Source of the DNA: Lactobacillus sp.
GTDB taxonomy: Bacteria; Pseudomonadota; Alphaproteobacteria; RF32; CAG-239
DNA length: 12,121 bases
Assembly (NCBI GenBank): GCA_031263385.1
Contig: JAISFX010000031.1
Coordinates: 1 to 12,121 of the forward strand
Direction: 5' to 3'
In this document: positions 6,487 to 12,121 of the stretch, in pieces
How the letters are laid out: the number at the start of each line of letters is the position of its first letter
How positions within the stretch are numbered: position 1 is the first letter of the stretch
Position numbers and translations under genes: made by a program
Notes under the pieces: generated by a model
What the model saw: only the letters and a program-made list of their open reading frames with translations
Database searches by the model: none
What the model was told of the DNA's origin: nothing

Positions 6487-6489
6487 ACT

Positions 6490-6668
6490 CAAACCATAGA
6501 GGGTGAGCTGTCTAGTTCGTATTTTCCGCTTTGTCTTCCGAGCCAACAGTTCATTTTAGGGAGTTGTTCCTGACCGGGTCTTGGCCCCTTCATACGACAC
6601 CCACCTTATTAGACGCGGTTCGTTTTAGAATTGCTTTCTAATACGGCTCAGATGGCCACTCTCCGTTT
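6490..6668 (+). ncRNA. ssrS: 6S RNA
   Basis: The region after zapA folds as expected for 6S RNA. The 5' bases 6499-6505 and 6507-6513 pair with 6657-6663 and 6650-6656, two 7-bp helices with G-U pairs and one bulged A, forming the closing stem. The interior holds an 'ACGACAC..CACCTT' segment very like the E. coli 6S sequence, and complementary arms around 6625-6641. 6S RNA mimics an open promoter and sequesters the sigma-70 RNA polymerase holoenzyme in stationary phase. Location directly behind zapA is the classical one. The ends are estimates. The fau gene that often follows ssrS is absent here. Confidence 0.82.
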
Positions 6669-6673
6669 TAACT

Positions 6674-6699
6674 AAAAATCCCCTTTCGGGGGATTTTTT
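6674..6699 (+). terminator. Intrinsic terminator after 6S RNA
   Basis: Positions 6674-6683 pair with 6689-6698 (AAAAATCCCC with GGGGATTTTT) around a 5-nt loop, ending in six T. It lies directly after the 6S RNA and only 23 bp before the ymdB-like start codon, so that gene must be read by leakage through it or from a promoter not recognised here. Confidence 0.9.
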
Positions 6700-6722
6700 C
6701 TTTGTATTTGTTAGGTTGGATA

Positions 6723-7505
6723 ATGAGGATTTTTTATTGCGGTGATGTAGTTGGCAGAGCAGGACGTGATGCCGTAATCGACAATATTGAACATGTTAAA
6801 GCTACATATAAACCCGATGTTTTTATTGTTAACATAGAAAATGCCGCACATGGTTTTGGTGTTACTCCGGGGATTGCTCGAGAATTTTTTGATAAAGGGA
6901 TAGACGTACTTACCCTTGGCAACCACACATGGAAGCAAAGAGAAATTAGTCCGTTTATGGATCAGAATAAAAGATTGGTTCGTCCGCTTAATTATCCCGA
7001 AGGTTTGCCGGGACATGGATATTGTGAATATGAGTTGGCAAACGGAAAAAGAATTTTGGTTACTCAGGTTTTGGGAAGGTTATTTATGGACCCAATTGAC
7101 AACCCTGCGATTGCTTTAGACAAGCTTTTAAGCAGATATATTTTGGGTAAAAATATTGATGCTATTTTTGTAGATGTGCACGCAGAAGCAACTGCCGAGA
7201 AATTGGCAATCGGGCATTATATGGACGGCAAGGTTTCTGTTGTGGCTGGCTCGCACACTCATGTGCCGACAGCTGATGCATGTATAAGAGACAAAGGAAC
7301 AGCATATATTACAGATGTTGGGATGTGCGGAAATTATAACTCGGTTTTGGGTTTTGAAATTGATGAGCCGATTAACAGAGTGCGCCAAAAATATACCGGC
7401 GGGCGGCTTGTGGTGTGCAGAGACAATGGCACAATGTTTGGAATCTGTGTAGAAACCGATGACAAAACCGGACTAGCAACAAAGATTGAACAAGTCAGGG
7501 TTTAG
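6723..7505 (+). CDS. ymdB: YmdB-type metallophosphoesterase (TIGR00282 family)
   Basis: The 260-residue product has the full length and all metal-site motifs of the family: Asp8 in 'YCGDVVG', Glu39-Asn40 in 'NIENAAHG', Asn67-His68 in 'LGNHTW', His153 in 'DVHAEAT', and His178 and His180 in 'GSHTHVPTAD'. Family members such as B. subtilis YmdB hydrolyse 2',3'-cyclic AMP and affect the switch between motility and biofilm. The biological role in alphaproteobacteria is not established. I chose the ATG at 6723, which has an AGG Shine-Dalgarno 7 nt upstream and starts right at 'MRIFYCGD'. A TTG 7 codons earlier would lie next to the terminator T-tract and adds non-conserved residues. In many proteobacteria the family follows zapA, 6S RNA and fau; here fau is missing from between them. 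Confidence 0.92.
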   Translation: MRIFYCGDVVGRAGRDAVIDNIEHVKATYKPDVFIVNIENAAHGFGVTPGIAREFFDKGIDVLTLGNHTWKQREISPFMDQNKRLVRPLNYPEGLPGHGYCEYELANGKRILVTQVLGRLFMDPIDNPAIALDKLLSRYILGKNIDAIFVDVHAEATAEKLAIGHYMDGKVSVVAGSHTHVPTADACIRDKGTAYITDVGMCGNYNSVLGFEIDEPINRVRQKYTGGRLVVCRDNGTMFGICVETDDKTGLATKIEQVRV

Positions 7506-7548
7506 TTAGAATCCTTAATTTAGGCAAGAAAAAGTTTAACAAAACTGT

Positions 7549-7563
7549 AACCCCCAAAGGGTT
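7549..7563 (+). terminator. Weak hairpin after the ymdB-like gene
   Basis: AACCC and GGGTT (5 bp) flank a 5-nt loop, about 44 bp past the stop codon. A T-rich but interrupted stretch follows (GTGTTGTTTG). It may act as a weak terminator, but it also abuts the -35 region of the next promoter. Confidence 0.25.
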
Positions 7564-7590
7564 GTGTTGTTTGGCGAATTTTGCTATACT
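7562..7590 (+). promoter_or_regulatory. Extended -10 promoter of the small membrane protein gene
   Basis: TTGTGT (7562-7567) and TATACT (7585-7590) are 17 nt apart. TG one base before the -10 box (TGCTATACT) makes it an extended -10 promoter, which compensates for the poor -35. The leader to the ATG at 7635 would be about 37 nt. Confidence 0.6.
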
Positions 7591-7634
7591 TATAAAGTTA
7601 AACTAAGGATTATAAACTCTAAAAAATAAGAATT

Positions 7635-8078
7635 ATGGAAAGTATTTTAATTTTGGCTTCGGCCACAGTGATTGGTTTTTTGGCAGCTTACTTATTCGCT
7701 GCAAATTGGGGGCAAATGAGAGTTCAACGGTCAGCGTTGAGGATCATTCTTCCCTTGTTAACAGCAATTTCAATAGCTGTTTATATATCGGTAGTGATTT
7801 ATAACAATATTGATATCTGGGAAACGACTTTCTTTTCATATCTCGGCATTTTGGTGGGGGTAATATTGTTACAACCCTATCACTTCTTTGCTAGCCGCAG
7901 GTTTCAGCGAGCAGTAAAAAAGATGGGTGACCGCTTAGAAGCTCATCCAGAATTTGAGACTGAACAAGAAGAAAGCCAAATCAGAAAAAGCTGTCGCGAC
8001 TACCTCGTAAAGAGGGCGCATTACATACAGCAAGAAAGAGTACTGTTGAGCTTTCTCTTCAAGTCTTTCTCTTTCTAA
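7635..8078 (+). CDS. Unrecognised small membrane protein with three predicted helices
   Basis: I do not recognise this 147-residue protein. It has three hydrophobic segments: residues 3-22, about 34-56 and about 65-85. A charged cytoplasmic-type tail of about 60 residues follows, rich in Arg, Lys and Glu ('RRFQRAVKKMGDRLEAHPEFETEQEES'), and ends in a short hydrophobic 'LLSFLFKSFSF'. No signal peptidase site or enzyme motif is seen. By the positive-inside rule the tail should be cytoplasmic. The RBS is weak (AAGAA). It has its own promoter candidate and a strong terminator downstream, so it appears monocistronic between the ymdB-like gene and the convergent flagellar operon. Confidence 0.7.
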   Translation: MESILILASATVIGFLAAYLFAANWGQMRVQRSALRIILPLLTAISIAVYISVVIYNNIDIWETTFFSYLGILVGVILLQPYHFFASRRFQRAVKKMGDRLEAHPEFETEQEESQIRKSCRDYLVKRAHYIQQERVLLSFLFKSFSF

Positions 8079-8079
8079 C

Positions 8080-8117
8080 AAAAAACAAGGTGCCGGTAAC
8101 AGATGTTATCGGCCCTT
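8080..8117. terminator. Bidirectional terminator between convergent transcripts
   Basis: Positions 8087-8100 pair with 8105-8117 (13 bp with one bulged T and one G-T pair) around a 4-nt AGAT loop. Six A at 8080-8085 give a T-run for the minus-strand flagellar operon. On the plus strand the stem is followed by GCGCTTTT, a less perfect tract. It lies between the stop codons at 8078 (plus) and 8143 (minus), so it probably serves both. Confidence 0.85.
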
Positions 8118-8142
8118 GCGCTTTTAAAGTGAACATTATTAC

Positions 8143-9297
8143 TTAGTCATATTTAACGCCGGTGTAGATTTTACTGCCTTCGGGAATCGGCTCTTTTACG
8201 CCTTGTCTTAAGATGCTCAGTTTGACAAAGCCCATAGAGCCGTCGTCAATCATTATTCTGGCCCAGACTTTGTCAGGGCTGAAACCTGTCATCCTTACAG
8301 TGTGGCCTCTTTCAAGGCGGGCCAAGATATCAAAATCATCATTAGGGCCGACCATAACATCAGTATTATATATCGGATAATAAAGCATGCTGAGGTCATT
8401 AGTATCGGGCGGGATGTTTACTATTTTAGCAACAACAACATCATCGACGGTTTCTTTGCCACTATGGAATTTTACCTCGCGATAATAGTTTATTTTCTTC
8501 TGGGCAAGCCAGTTGTCAGAGTTTTTGCTAACGAAGGCATTAATGATGTTAAAGACTATCAGCAAAACAATGAGAGCAGGTATAATCAACTGGATTTGTT
8601 TTAAGAGTTTATAGTTCCACTGAGGTGCTTCTTCCTTAGTGTTTGTGCCAAGAAGGTATATATATTTGTTGAGAAGGTCTTGCTGGTGAGAGTTGGCATA
8701 ATCCAACGCCTGTTTAGCTGAAGCAAGGGCTTCTTTCTTCTTTTTCTCTCCTTCAAAAGCTATTGCATTGTGAATGAGGAGTTTGAGGTTGTCTTCTTTG
8801 TTAGTGCCAATATCTTTATAATTGGAGATGAGGGCTTTGATGTTTTCTTTAAAAGCTTTTATTCCCCACCAGCCTAACAACCAGTTAAATAAAGAGTTTT
8901 GAAAAACTTTAACGCGTGCCTCAGAAAAACTGCATATGTCTTTGTTTTCTTTTACATCTTCAGAAACCAGCTTTCCTAAAACTCTTTTTTGGGAAATGCT
9001 TCTAACAGAAAAATCTTCTGCACCTTTTTGGTTTTTATAGACCTTTAGGGCAAACATGTCGGGGAAGTTGGCGTTGTTATAAACCTCAGATAAGAGGTCA
9101 TACATCAAGCGAGTTTTTTCTTCTTTTAAGATTTCATAAGCAACGGAAAGTTTTTGAAACTTCTCCAGAGCATCTTCTGTGGTATTATGGTCAGGGTGCC
9201 ATTTTTTGGCATTATCGCGATAACTGCTTTTGATGACAGCATCATCAGCATCAGGTTTAACACCCAATATTTTATAATAGCCTTTTGCGTCCTTCAT
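8143..9297 (-). CDS. Membrane J-domain protein with C-terminal SH3-like domain
   Basis: The 384-residue product starts with a J domain (residues 6-68, HPD at 34-36), which stimulates the ATPase of DnaK-type Hsp70. It lacks the Gly/Phe and zinc-finger regions of DnaJ itself. A Trp-rich segment follows ('FNWLLGWWGIKAF', 137-149), then a helical TPR-like region (about 166-217, 'AIAFEGEKKKKEALASAKQALDYA') and a single membrane helix at about 234-254. The C-terminal stretch (about 302-368, 'YYPIYNTDVMVGPNDDFDILARLERGHTVRMTG...WARIMIDDGSMGFVKLSIL') fits a bacterial SH3 domain, probably periplasmic. Such domains often contact peptidoglycan. It is the last gene of the flhF-flhG operon. Its ATG overlaps by 4 nt (ATGA) the end of the open frame that continues the FliK-like gene, so translation may be coupled to that frame. 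A flagellar or envelope role is inference from context. Confidence 0.85.
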   Translation of the reverse strand: MKDAKGYYKILGVKPDADDAVIKSSYRDNAKKWHPDHNTTEDALEKFQKLSVAYEILKEEKTRLMYDLLSEVYNNANFPDMFALKVYKNQKGAEDFSVRSISQKRVLGKLVSEDVKENKDICSFSEARVKVFQNSLFNWLLGWWGIKAFKENIKALISNYKDIGTNKEDNLKLLIHNAIAFEGEKKKKEALASAKQALDYANSHQQDLLNKYIYLLGTNTKEEAPQWNYKLLKQIQLIIPALIVLLIVFNIINAFVSKNSDNWLAQKKINYYREVKFHSGKETVDDVVVAKIVNIPPDTNDLSMLYYPIYNTDVMVGPNDDFDILARLERGHTVRMTGFSPDKVWARIMIDDGSMGFVKLSILRQGVKEPIPEGSKIYTGVKYD

Positions 9298-9569
9298 ACA
9301 TAAATACCTTCTTTTAATTCCTTAGGAGTATTAGTCTCGCACACCTTTATAAAATTTTCTTTAACATTTACTTTTAAATTTCCGACATAGTCCAAGTCAT
9401 GAAGAGTTGTTTTGAAAAGTTTTAATATATTATAATATAAGTCGTCGCTCATGTCTTTTGAAGTGCGGATGACTAAGTCAAAACGTCGGTCTTTTTCTAC
9501 GGCAAAGCCATCAAACTGAAAAAGGCCTAAGTTTGAGAAATTTGTATCAATAAGGAATCGGGTGCCGTT
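9294..9569 (-). pseudogene. In-frame C-terminal remainder of the FliK-like gene, behind two TAA codons
   Basis: This 91-codon open stretch lies in the same frame as the upstream FliK-like gene, separated from it by TAA (9597-9599), eight sense codons (PSEGNAKN) and a second TAA (9570-9572). It reads 'NGTRFLIDTNFSNLGLFQFDGF...RRFDLVIRTSKDMSDDLYYNILKLF...', a pattern like the C-terminal FliK-type fold (L-x-LG-x-x-Q-x-DG, then a strand and an amphipathic helix). It has no ATG, GTG or TTG in frame before the ATG at 9452, which is mid-domain and has no good RBS, so separate translation of the full segment is unlikely. It ends in TGA overlapping the J-domain gene start by 4 nt. It could be a remnant of a disrupted gene, a readthrough extension, or the result of sequence error. 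This accounts for the apparently empty stretch 9298-9596. Confidence 0.7.
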
Positions 9570-9596
9570 TTAATTTTTAGCGTTGCCTTCAGAAGG

Positions 9597-10838
9597 TTAA
9601 TCAAAATTTTCTTTTATAGAGAACTTGATGTTGCTAAGGACTTCTCCGGCGAGAAAAGGGATTTCGACAACTTTCCAGAAGAAGTTGCTCTCTTTGGTAG
9701 AGCTGATTATGAAGTTACTAAGCTTGGCTACAACCTCTCTACCGTCGGCAGACTGCAGGGCAATCTCTCGAGTGGTCTCTTTACCCAACCAAAGGCTGAC
9801 ATCTTTATTAACCGCTGCTTTAATAAAAGATATTATGTTGCTGACCATTTTTGCATCAGTTGATGGTATTTTGGAAAGCACAGAACTATGGAGTTGCTGC
9901 GGGGTTAGTTGAGCGGTGTTTGCTTTGGCAGAAGATGCATCTGCTTTGCTAGCAAGCAAGGGTTTTATGATGTCAAAAATAGTGCCGGTTCGTTCCTTGG
10001 GGAAAGGAAGAAGCTCTTTTAGTTCGAGCAACACTTCTGCCTTGTTGGGGAGTTTGATATCCTTATCAATAAAGACTTCTCCAAGAGCTGTTTTTATGGT
10101 GAGCGGTTTGTCAGGCAGGTTGGTCACCTCACCTTTAATAAGCTGGCCTTTTAGAGCCTCTACAAACTTCTCGGCAGGATAATTCTTTATAATATCGGTC
10201 AGGTTCTGAGGTGTGAGCACGTTAGTCCCGGCTTTGCTATCTGCAAGTAGATTAAAGCTGAACTCTGAGTTTTTGAGGGTATTGAGAGCCTCTTTGGGAA
10301 CGTTAATTTGCTCAAGTTTATTAAAGGCATCTAAATTGGGTTTGAGGTATTGAGAAGGGAGTTCAACATTTTTAGACTGAGCCAAAGTTGCAGTGTTTGC
10401 AGGCTGCTGAGGCTGGGATGTTGTTTGTTTGAGCGGGGTATTGCTGACAAATTTTTCAACCGGTTGATTGTTTATGGAAAGCAATTTCACCTGCACAGAA
10501 TCCTGAGTTTTACCAGTTATCTTTGCGACTACCTCGTGCGCTTGTCCCTGCTTGAGGTTAAGATTTTTATCTAAAGCAACGTCCACCTGCCTACTTTCTT
10601 CGGCAGGATTTTTTGTGGTAAGGTTGTCTGTTAAAAGTTGAGCAACAGGTGCTGTTTTAGTTGGCAAAGTTACAACCATACCTCCATCGCTCTCCATTAA
10701 AAACTTCAAGAGGATGCTGTCTCCGACCTTTATGTTAGAAAGCTGTGGCGTTGAGGCTCTGATTTCTCCATTAACCTGACCGTCAGAAGATGCTGTCGGT
10801 TTAATCTGCATAGTTATGGAAGAAATCAGATCATTCAT
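9597..10838 (-). CDS. FliK-like flagellar protein, N-terminal 413 residues, stopped before its last domain
   Basis: The product lacks a signal peptide and is rich in Gln, Asn, Ser, Thr and Lys, with a Gln/Pro linker around residues 134-155. The N-terminal part (about 1-125) has beta-strand patterns ('KVGDSILLKFLMESDGGMVVTLP', 'GQAHEVVAKITGKTQDSVQVKLL'). The end ('LSNFIISSTKESNFFWKVVEIPFLAGEVLSNIKFSIKENFD') resembles the region of alphaproteobacterial FliK-like hook-length proteins that normally leads into a final LG..Q.DG domain. That domain is present in frame further on, behind two TAA codons. FliK proteins measure hook length and switch export specificity through the C-terminal domain, so the protein as annotated should be impaired if this assignment is right. 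The ATG overlaps the flhG stop by one base (TGATG). The FliK assignment is from context and pattern. Confidence 0.65.
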   Translation of the reverse strand: MNDLISSITMQIKPTASSDGQVNGEIRASTPQLSNIKVGDSILLKFLMESDGGMVVTLPTKTAPVAQLLTDNLTTKNPAEESRQVDVALDKNLNLKQGQAHEVVAKITGKTQDSVQVKLLSINNQPVEKFVSNTPLKQTTSQPQQPANTATLAQSKNVELPSQYLKPNLDAFNKLEQINVPKEALNTLKNSEFSFNLLADSKAGTNVLTPQNLTDIIKNYPAEKFVEALKGQLIKGEVTNLPDKPLTIKTALGEVFIDKDIKLPNKAEVLLELKELLPFPKERTGTIFDIIKPLLASKADASSAKANTAQLTPQQLHSSVLSKIPSTDAKMVSNIISFIKAAVNKDVSLWLGKETTREIALQSADGREVVAKLSNFIISSTKESNFFWKVVEIPFLAGEVLSNIKFSIKENFD

Positions 10839-11632
10839 CAGACTAACTTTCGGGCTATGTTAATGACATCTTCAGCGGCCTCTGATGTCGGATAACGAGT
10901 GAGCAACGGAGTTTGGTTGCGGATAGAATCCCTTACTCTGGTATCGCGGCGGATAATGCCCAGAAGCGGGGGAGAAATCTTTAAGAAGTTTTGGCAGGCT
11001 TTGAGTAACGTATCATAAGTTCGCTGGCCTTCTCGGGTTGAGTTTGCCTGATTGATGACGATGTTTAAGCTTGTTTTAGGATATTGCATGGTCATTATTT
11101 TTATGAAGGCATAGGCATCTGTCAGCGATGTTGGCTCATCTGTGCAAAGTACAATTGCTTTTTCGGCCATGCCAGAAAGAATTCTGACCGGTTTTTCAAC
11201 ACCGGCGCCCATATCTAAGATGATTTTATCATAAGATGCGGAAAGCAGTGACAAATCGTCTCCCAATAACTGGAGGCGGCCAATAGGCATGGAAGCAAGA
11301 CCTGCTGAGCCAGAGCGGCCTGCAATGACATCAAAGTTAATTTTATCAGAAGAATAAACTACCTGATTTAAGGTTTTGTGACCAGCAACAACACTGCCGA
11401 TGTCATTTTGAACCATAAGCCCTAACTGGATATCGATGTTAGCAAGGCCCAAGTCTGCATCAAAAAGAAGGGCCTTTTGTTTGAAGCTGCTGAGGGCGTG
11501 TGCCAAAGTAATGGAAAACCACGTTTTGCCTACACCACCCTTGCCAGAAGCAACAGCAATCATATTTTTGCCTTTGCGAGACTGTCTGGGGTTGGCATCC
11601 GGAGACGGAATTTTCAGTTCATCATTTTCCAT
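10838..11632 (-). CDS. flhG: Flagellar number regulator FlhG (MinD/ParA-like ATPase)
   Basis: The 264-residue product is a MinD-type P-loop ATPase. It has a deviant Walker A GKGGVGKT at 30-37 (the signature Lys is Lys31), 'DADLGLANIDIQLG' at 58-71 with the Asp residues of switch I, 'ILDMGAG' as the Walker B/switch II, and the nucleotide-base region 'VINQANS'. FlhG limits flagellar number and acts on the GTPase FlhF at the pole. The N-terminal 25 residues ('MENDELKIPSPDANPRQSR') do not show the DQAxxLR motif by which several FlhG proteins activate FlhF. The C-terminal membrane-targeting helix is probably '...AAEDVINIARKLV'. An AAGGA RBS lies before the ATG, which is 9 nt from the flhF stop codon. 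The stop overlaps the next ATG. Confidence 0.9.
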   Translation of the reverse strand: MENDELKIPSPDANPRQSRKGKNMIAVASGKGGVGKTWFSITLAHALSSFKQKALLFDADLGLANIDIQLGLMVQNDIGSVVAGHKTLNQVVYSSDKINFDVIAGRSGSAGLASMPIGRLQLLGDDLSLLSASYDKIILDMGAGVEKPVRILSGMAEKAIVLCTDEPTSLTDAYAFIKIMTMQYPKTSLNIVINQANSTREGQRTYDTLLKACQNFLKISPPLLGIIRRDTRVRDSIRNQTPLLTRYPTSEAAEDVINIARKLV

Positions 11633-11641
11633 GTTTTTTCC

Positions 11642-12121
11642 TTATGACATAATTAATTGAGTTAATGATTTGTTGCTGACATTGGCCAGTCCCTTGGCAA
11701 TGTTAGCGCTTACTGAGGCAGCGCAAAAACCTAGTTCGCAACAACTGGCTATTGACAATGTGCTGCCTATTCTTTTGGTTAAATCAAGTCTGGTTGGTAA
11801 GAATAAGTTAGCGCCGATTTCTTTGAATATGCCGCCGATTTCTACAGCCTCGAAAGTGTTTTTGCCGGCATCAATAGTCATTATTTTATCGCCTTTCAAA
11901 GAATCGCATATTTCTCTGATTTTTTCGACATCTTCCTCATCAAAAGGGTTAATGCCCGGAGTGTCTACCAGAACCATGTCATAATTATTGTTGCGTTCTT
12001 GAACCATGGTAAACAGAGCCTTGCCACCTTTTACAAACTTGAAATCAACATCCAAGATATCTGCAAAGGCTTCCAACTGCTTATTGGCTCCGGCACGGAC
12101 ATTATCTGTGCTGATGATGCT
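11642..12121 (-). CDS. flhF: Flagellar GTPase FlhF, C-terminal part (5' end beyond window)
   Basis: The frame is open to the right edge of the window, giving the last 159 codons before the stop. The first visible residues ('STDNVRAGANKQLEAFADILDVDFKFV') match the SRP-GTPase segment after the I-box (T-D-x-x-R-x-G-A-x-x-QL). They are followed by the G3 region 'VLVDTPGINPFDEED' and G4 'TRLDLTKRIGSTLSIA', ending with a 'LGFCAASVSANIAKGL' closing region of the GTPase. FlhF recruits early flagellar components, such as FliF, to the assembly site. It is the first gene visible of the leftward flagellar operon, directly upstream of flhG. The G3 motif reads DTPG rather than the DTAG common in Ffh and FtsY. 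Confidence 0.9.
   Translation of the reverse strand, partial: SIISTDNVRAGANKQLEAFADILDVDFKFVKGGKALFTMVQERNNNYDMVLVDTPGINPFDEEDVEKIREICDSLKGDKIMTIDAGKNTFEAVEIGGIFKEIGANLFLPTRLDLTKRIGSTLSIASCCELGFCAASVSANIAKGLANVSNKSLTQLIMS

Noticed and set aside
6702..6722. TTG start extending the YmdB-like protein by 7 residues
   Set aside because: It abuts the 6S terminator and adds residues absent from the family. The ATG at 6723 begins directly with the conserved MRIFYCGD.
9569..9600. Compensating frameshifts between the two TAA codons
   Set aside because: The +1 frame is open here and would read INLLKATLKIKT, but this needs two shifts, while the original frame already joins both conserved parts. Nonsense changes alone are simpler.
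9294..9600. Genome-wide reassignment of TAA as a sense codon
   Set aside because: TAA cleanly ends most genes in the window, including efp, rpmE and the ThiE-like gene, with no conserved sequence beyond it.
1..12121. Mobile elements, CRISPR arrays, tRNA or toxin-antitoxin pairs
   Set aside because: No transposase or integrase motif, no direct repeat array and no cloverleaf sequence was seen. Gene content and base composition look uniform.

Overview
This window looks like a chromosomal segment of an AT-rich (roughly 60% A+T by eye) alphaproteobacterium, probably a host-associated, uncultured member of the broad Rhodospirillales-like group. The grounds are the alphaproteobacterial pairing of a DUF4164-like coiled-coil gene with zapA and 6S RNA, a ThiE-like/EF-P/inositol-monophosphatase-like run, and an flhF-flhG flagellar operon in which a FliK-like gene and a membrane J-domain gene follow. 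No transposase, integrase, phage gene, CRISPR array, tRNA or rRNA is visible. This appears to be core chromosome rather than an island. The taxonomic placement is inference.

Layout. Positions 1-5813 are transcribed leftwards (minus strand). In transcription order they hold a degenerate ThiE-like protein, elongation factor P, an inositol-monophosphatase-like protein that has lost catalytic residues, an OmpA-like periplasmic protein, ribosomal protein L31 (with its own promoter and a good terminator), a two-helix membrane protein ending in a degenerate nucleotide-cyclase-like domain, and an unrecognised 275-residue protein with its own RBS and probable promoter. A strong terminator hairpin follows at the left edge. 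A divergent promoter region at about 5814-5898 then switches to the plus strand. There lie the DUF4164-like coiled coil, zapA, 6S RNA with an intrinsic terminator, a YmdB-type metallophosphoesterase, and a small unrecognised three-helix membrane protein with its own extended -10 promoter. A bidirectional hairpin terminator at about 8087-8117 separates this block from the last one.

Positions 8143-12121 are again leftward and form a tightly packed flagellar operon: flhF (5' end outside the window), flhG, a FliK-like gene, and a J-domain/TM/SH3-like membrane protein. The junctions are 9 nt, a TGATG overlap and an ATGA overlap, which suggests translational coupling. FlhF and FlhG set flagellar position and number. 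The role of the J-domain protein is not known, but its operon membership suggests a link to flagellar assembly or the envelope.

The most notable observation is in the FliK-like gene. After the annotated stop at 9597-9599 the same reading frame has a second TAA at 9570-9572. It then continues open for 91 codons that read as the missing C-terminal half of the protein, and it ends in a 4-nt overlap with the J-domain gene. The whole stretch 9294-9596, which otherwise looks intergenic, is therefore coding-like. The second theme is a run of apparent pseudoenzymes (ThiE-like, IMPase-like, cyclase-like) next to intact housekeeping genes.
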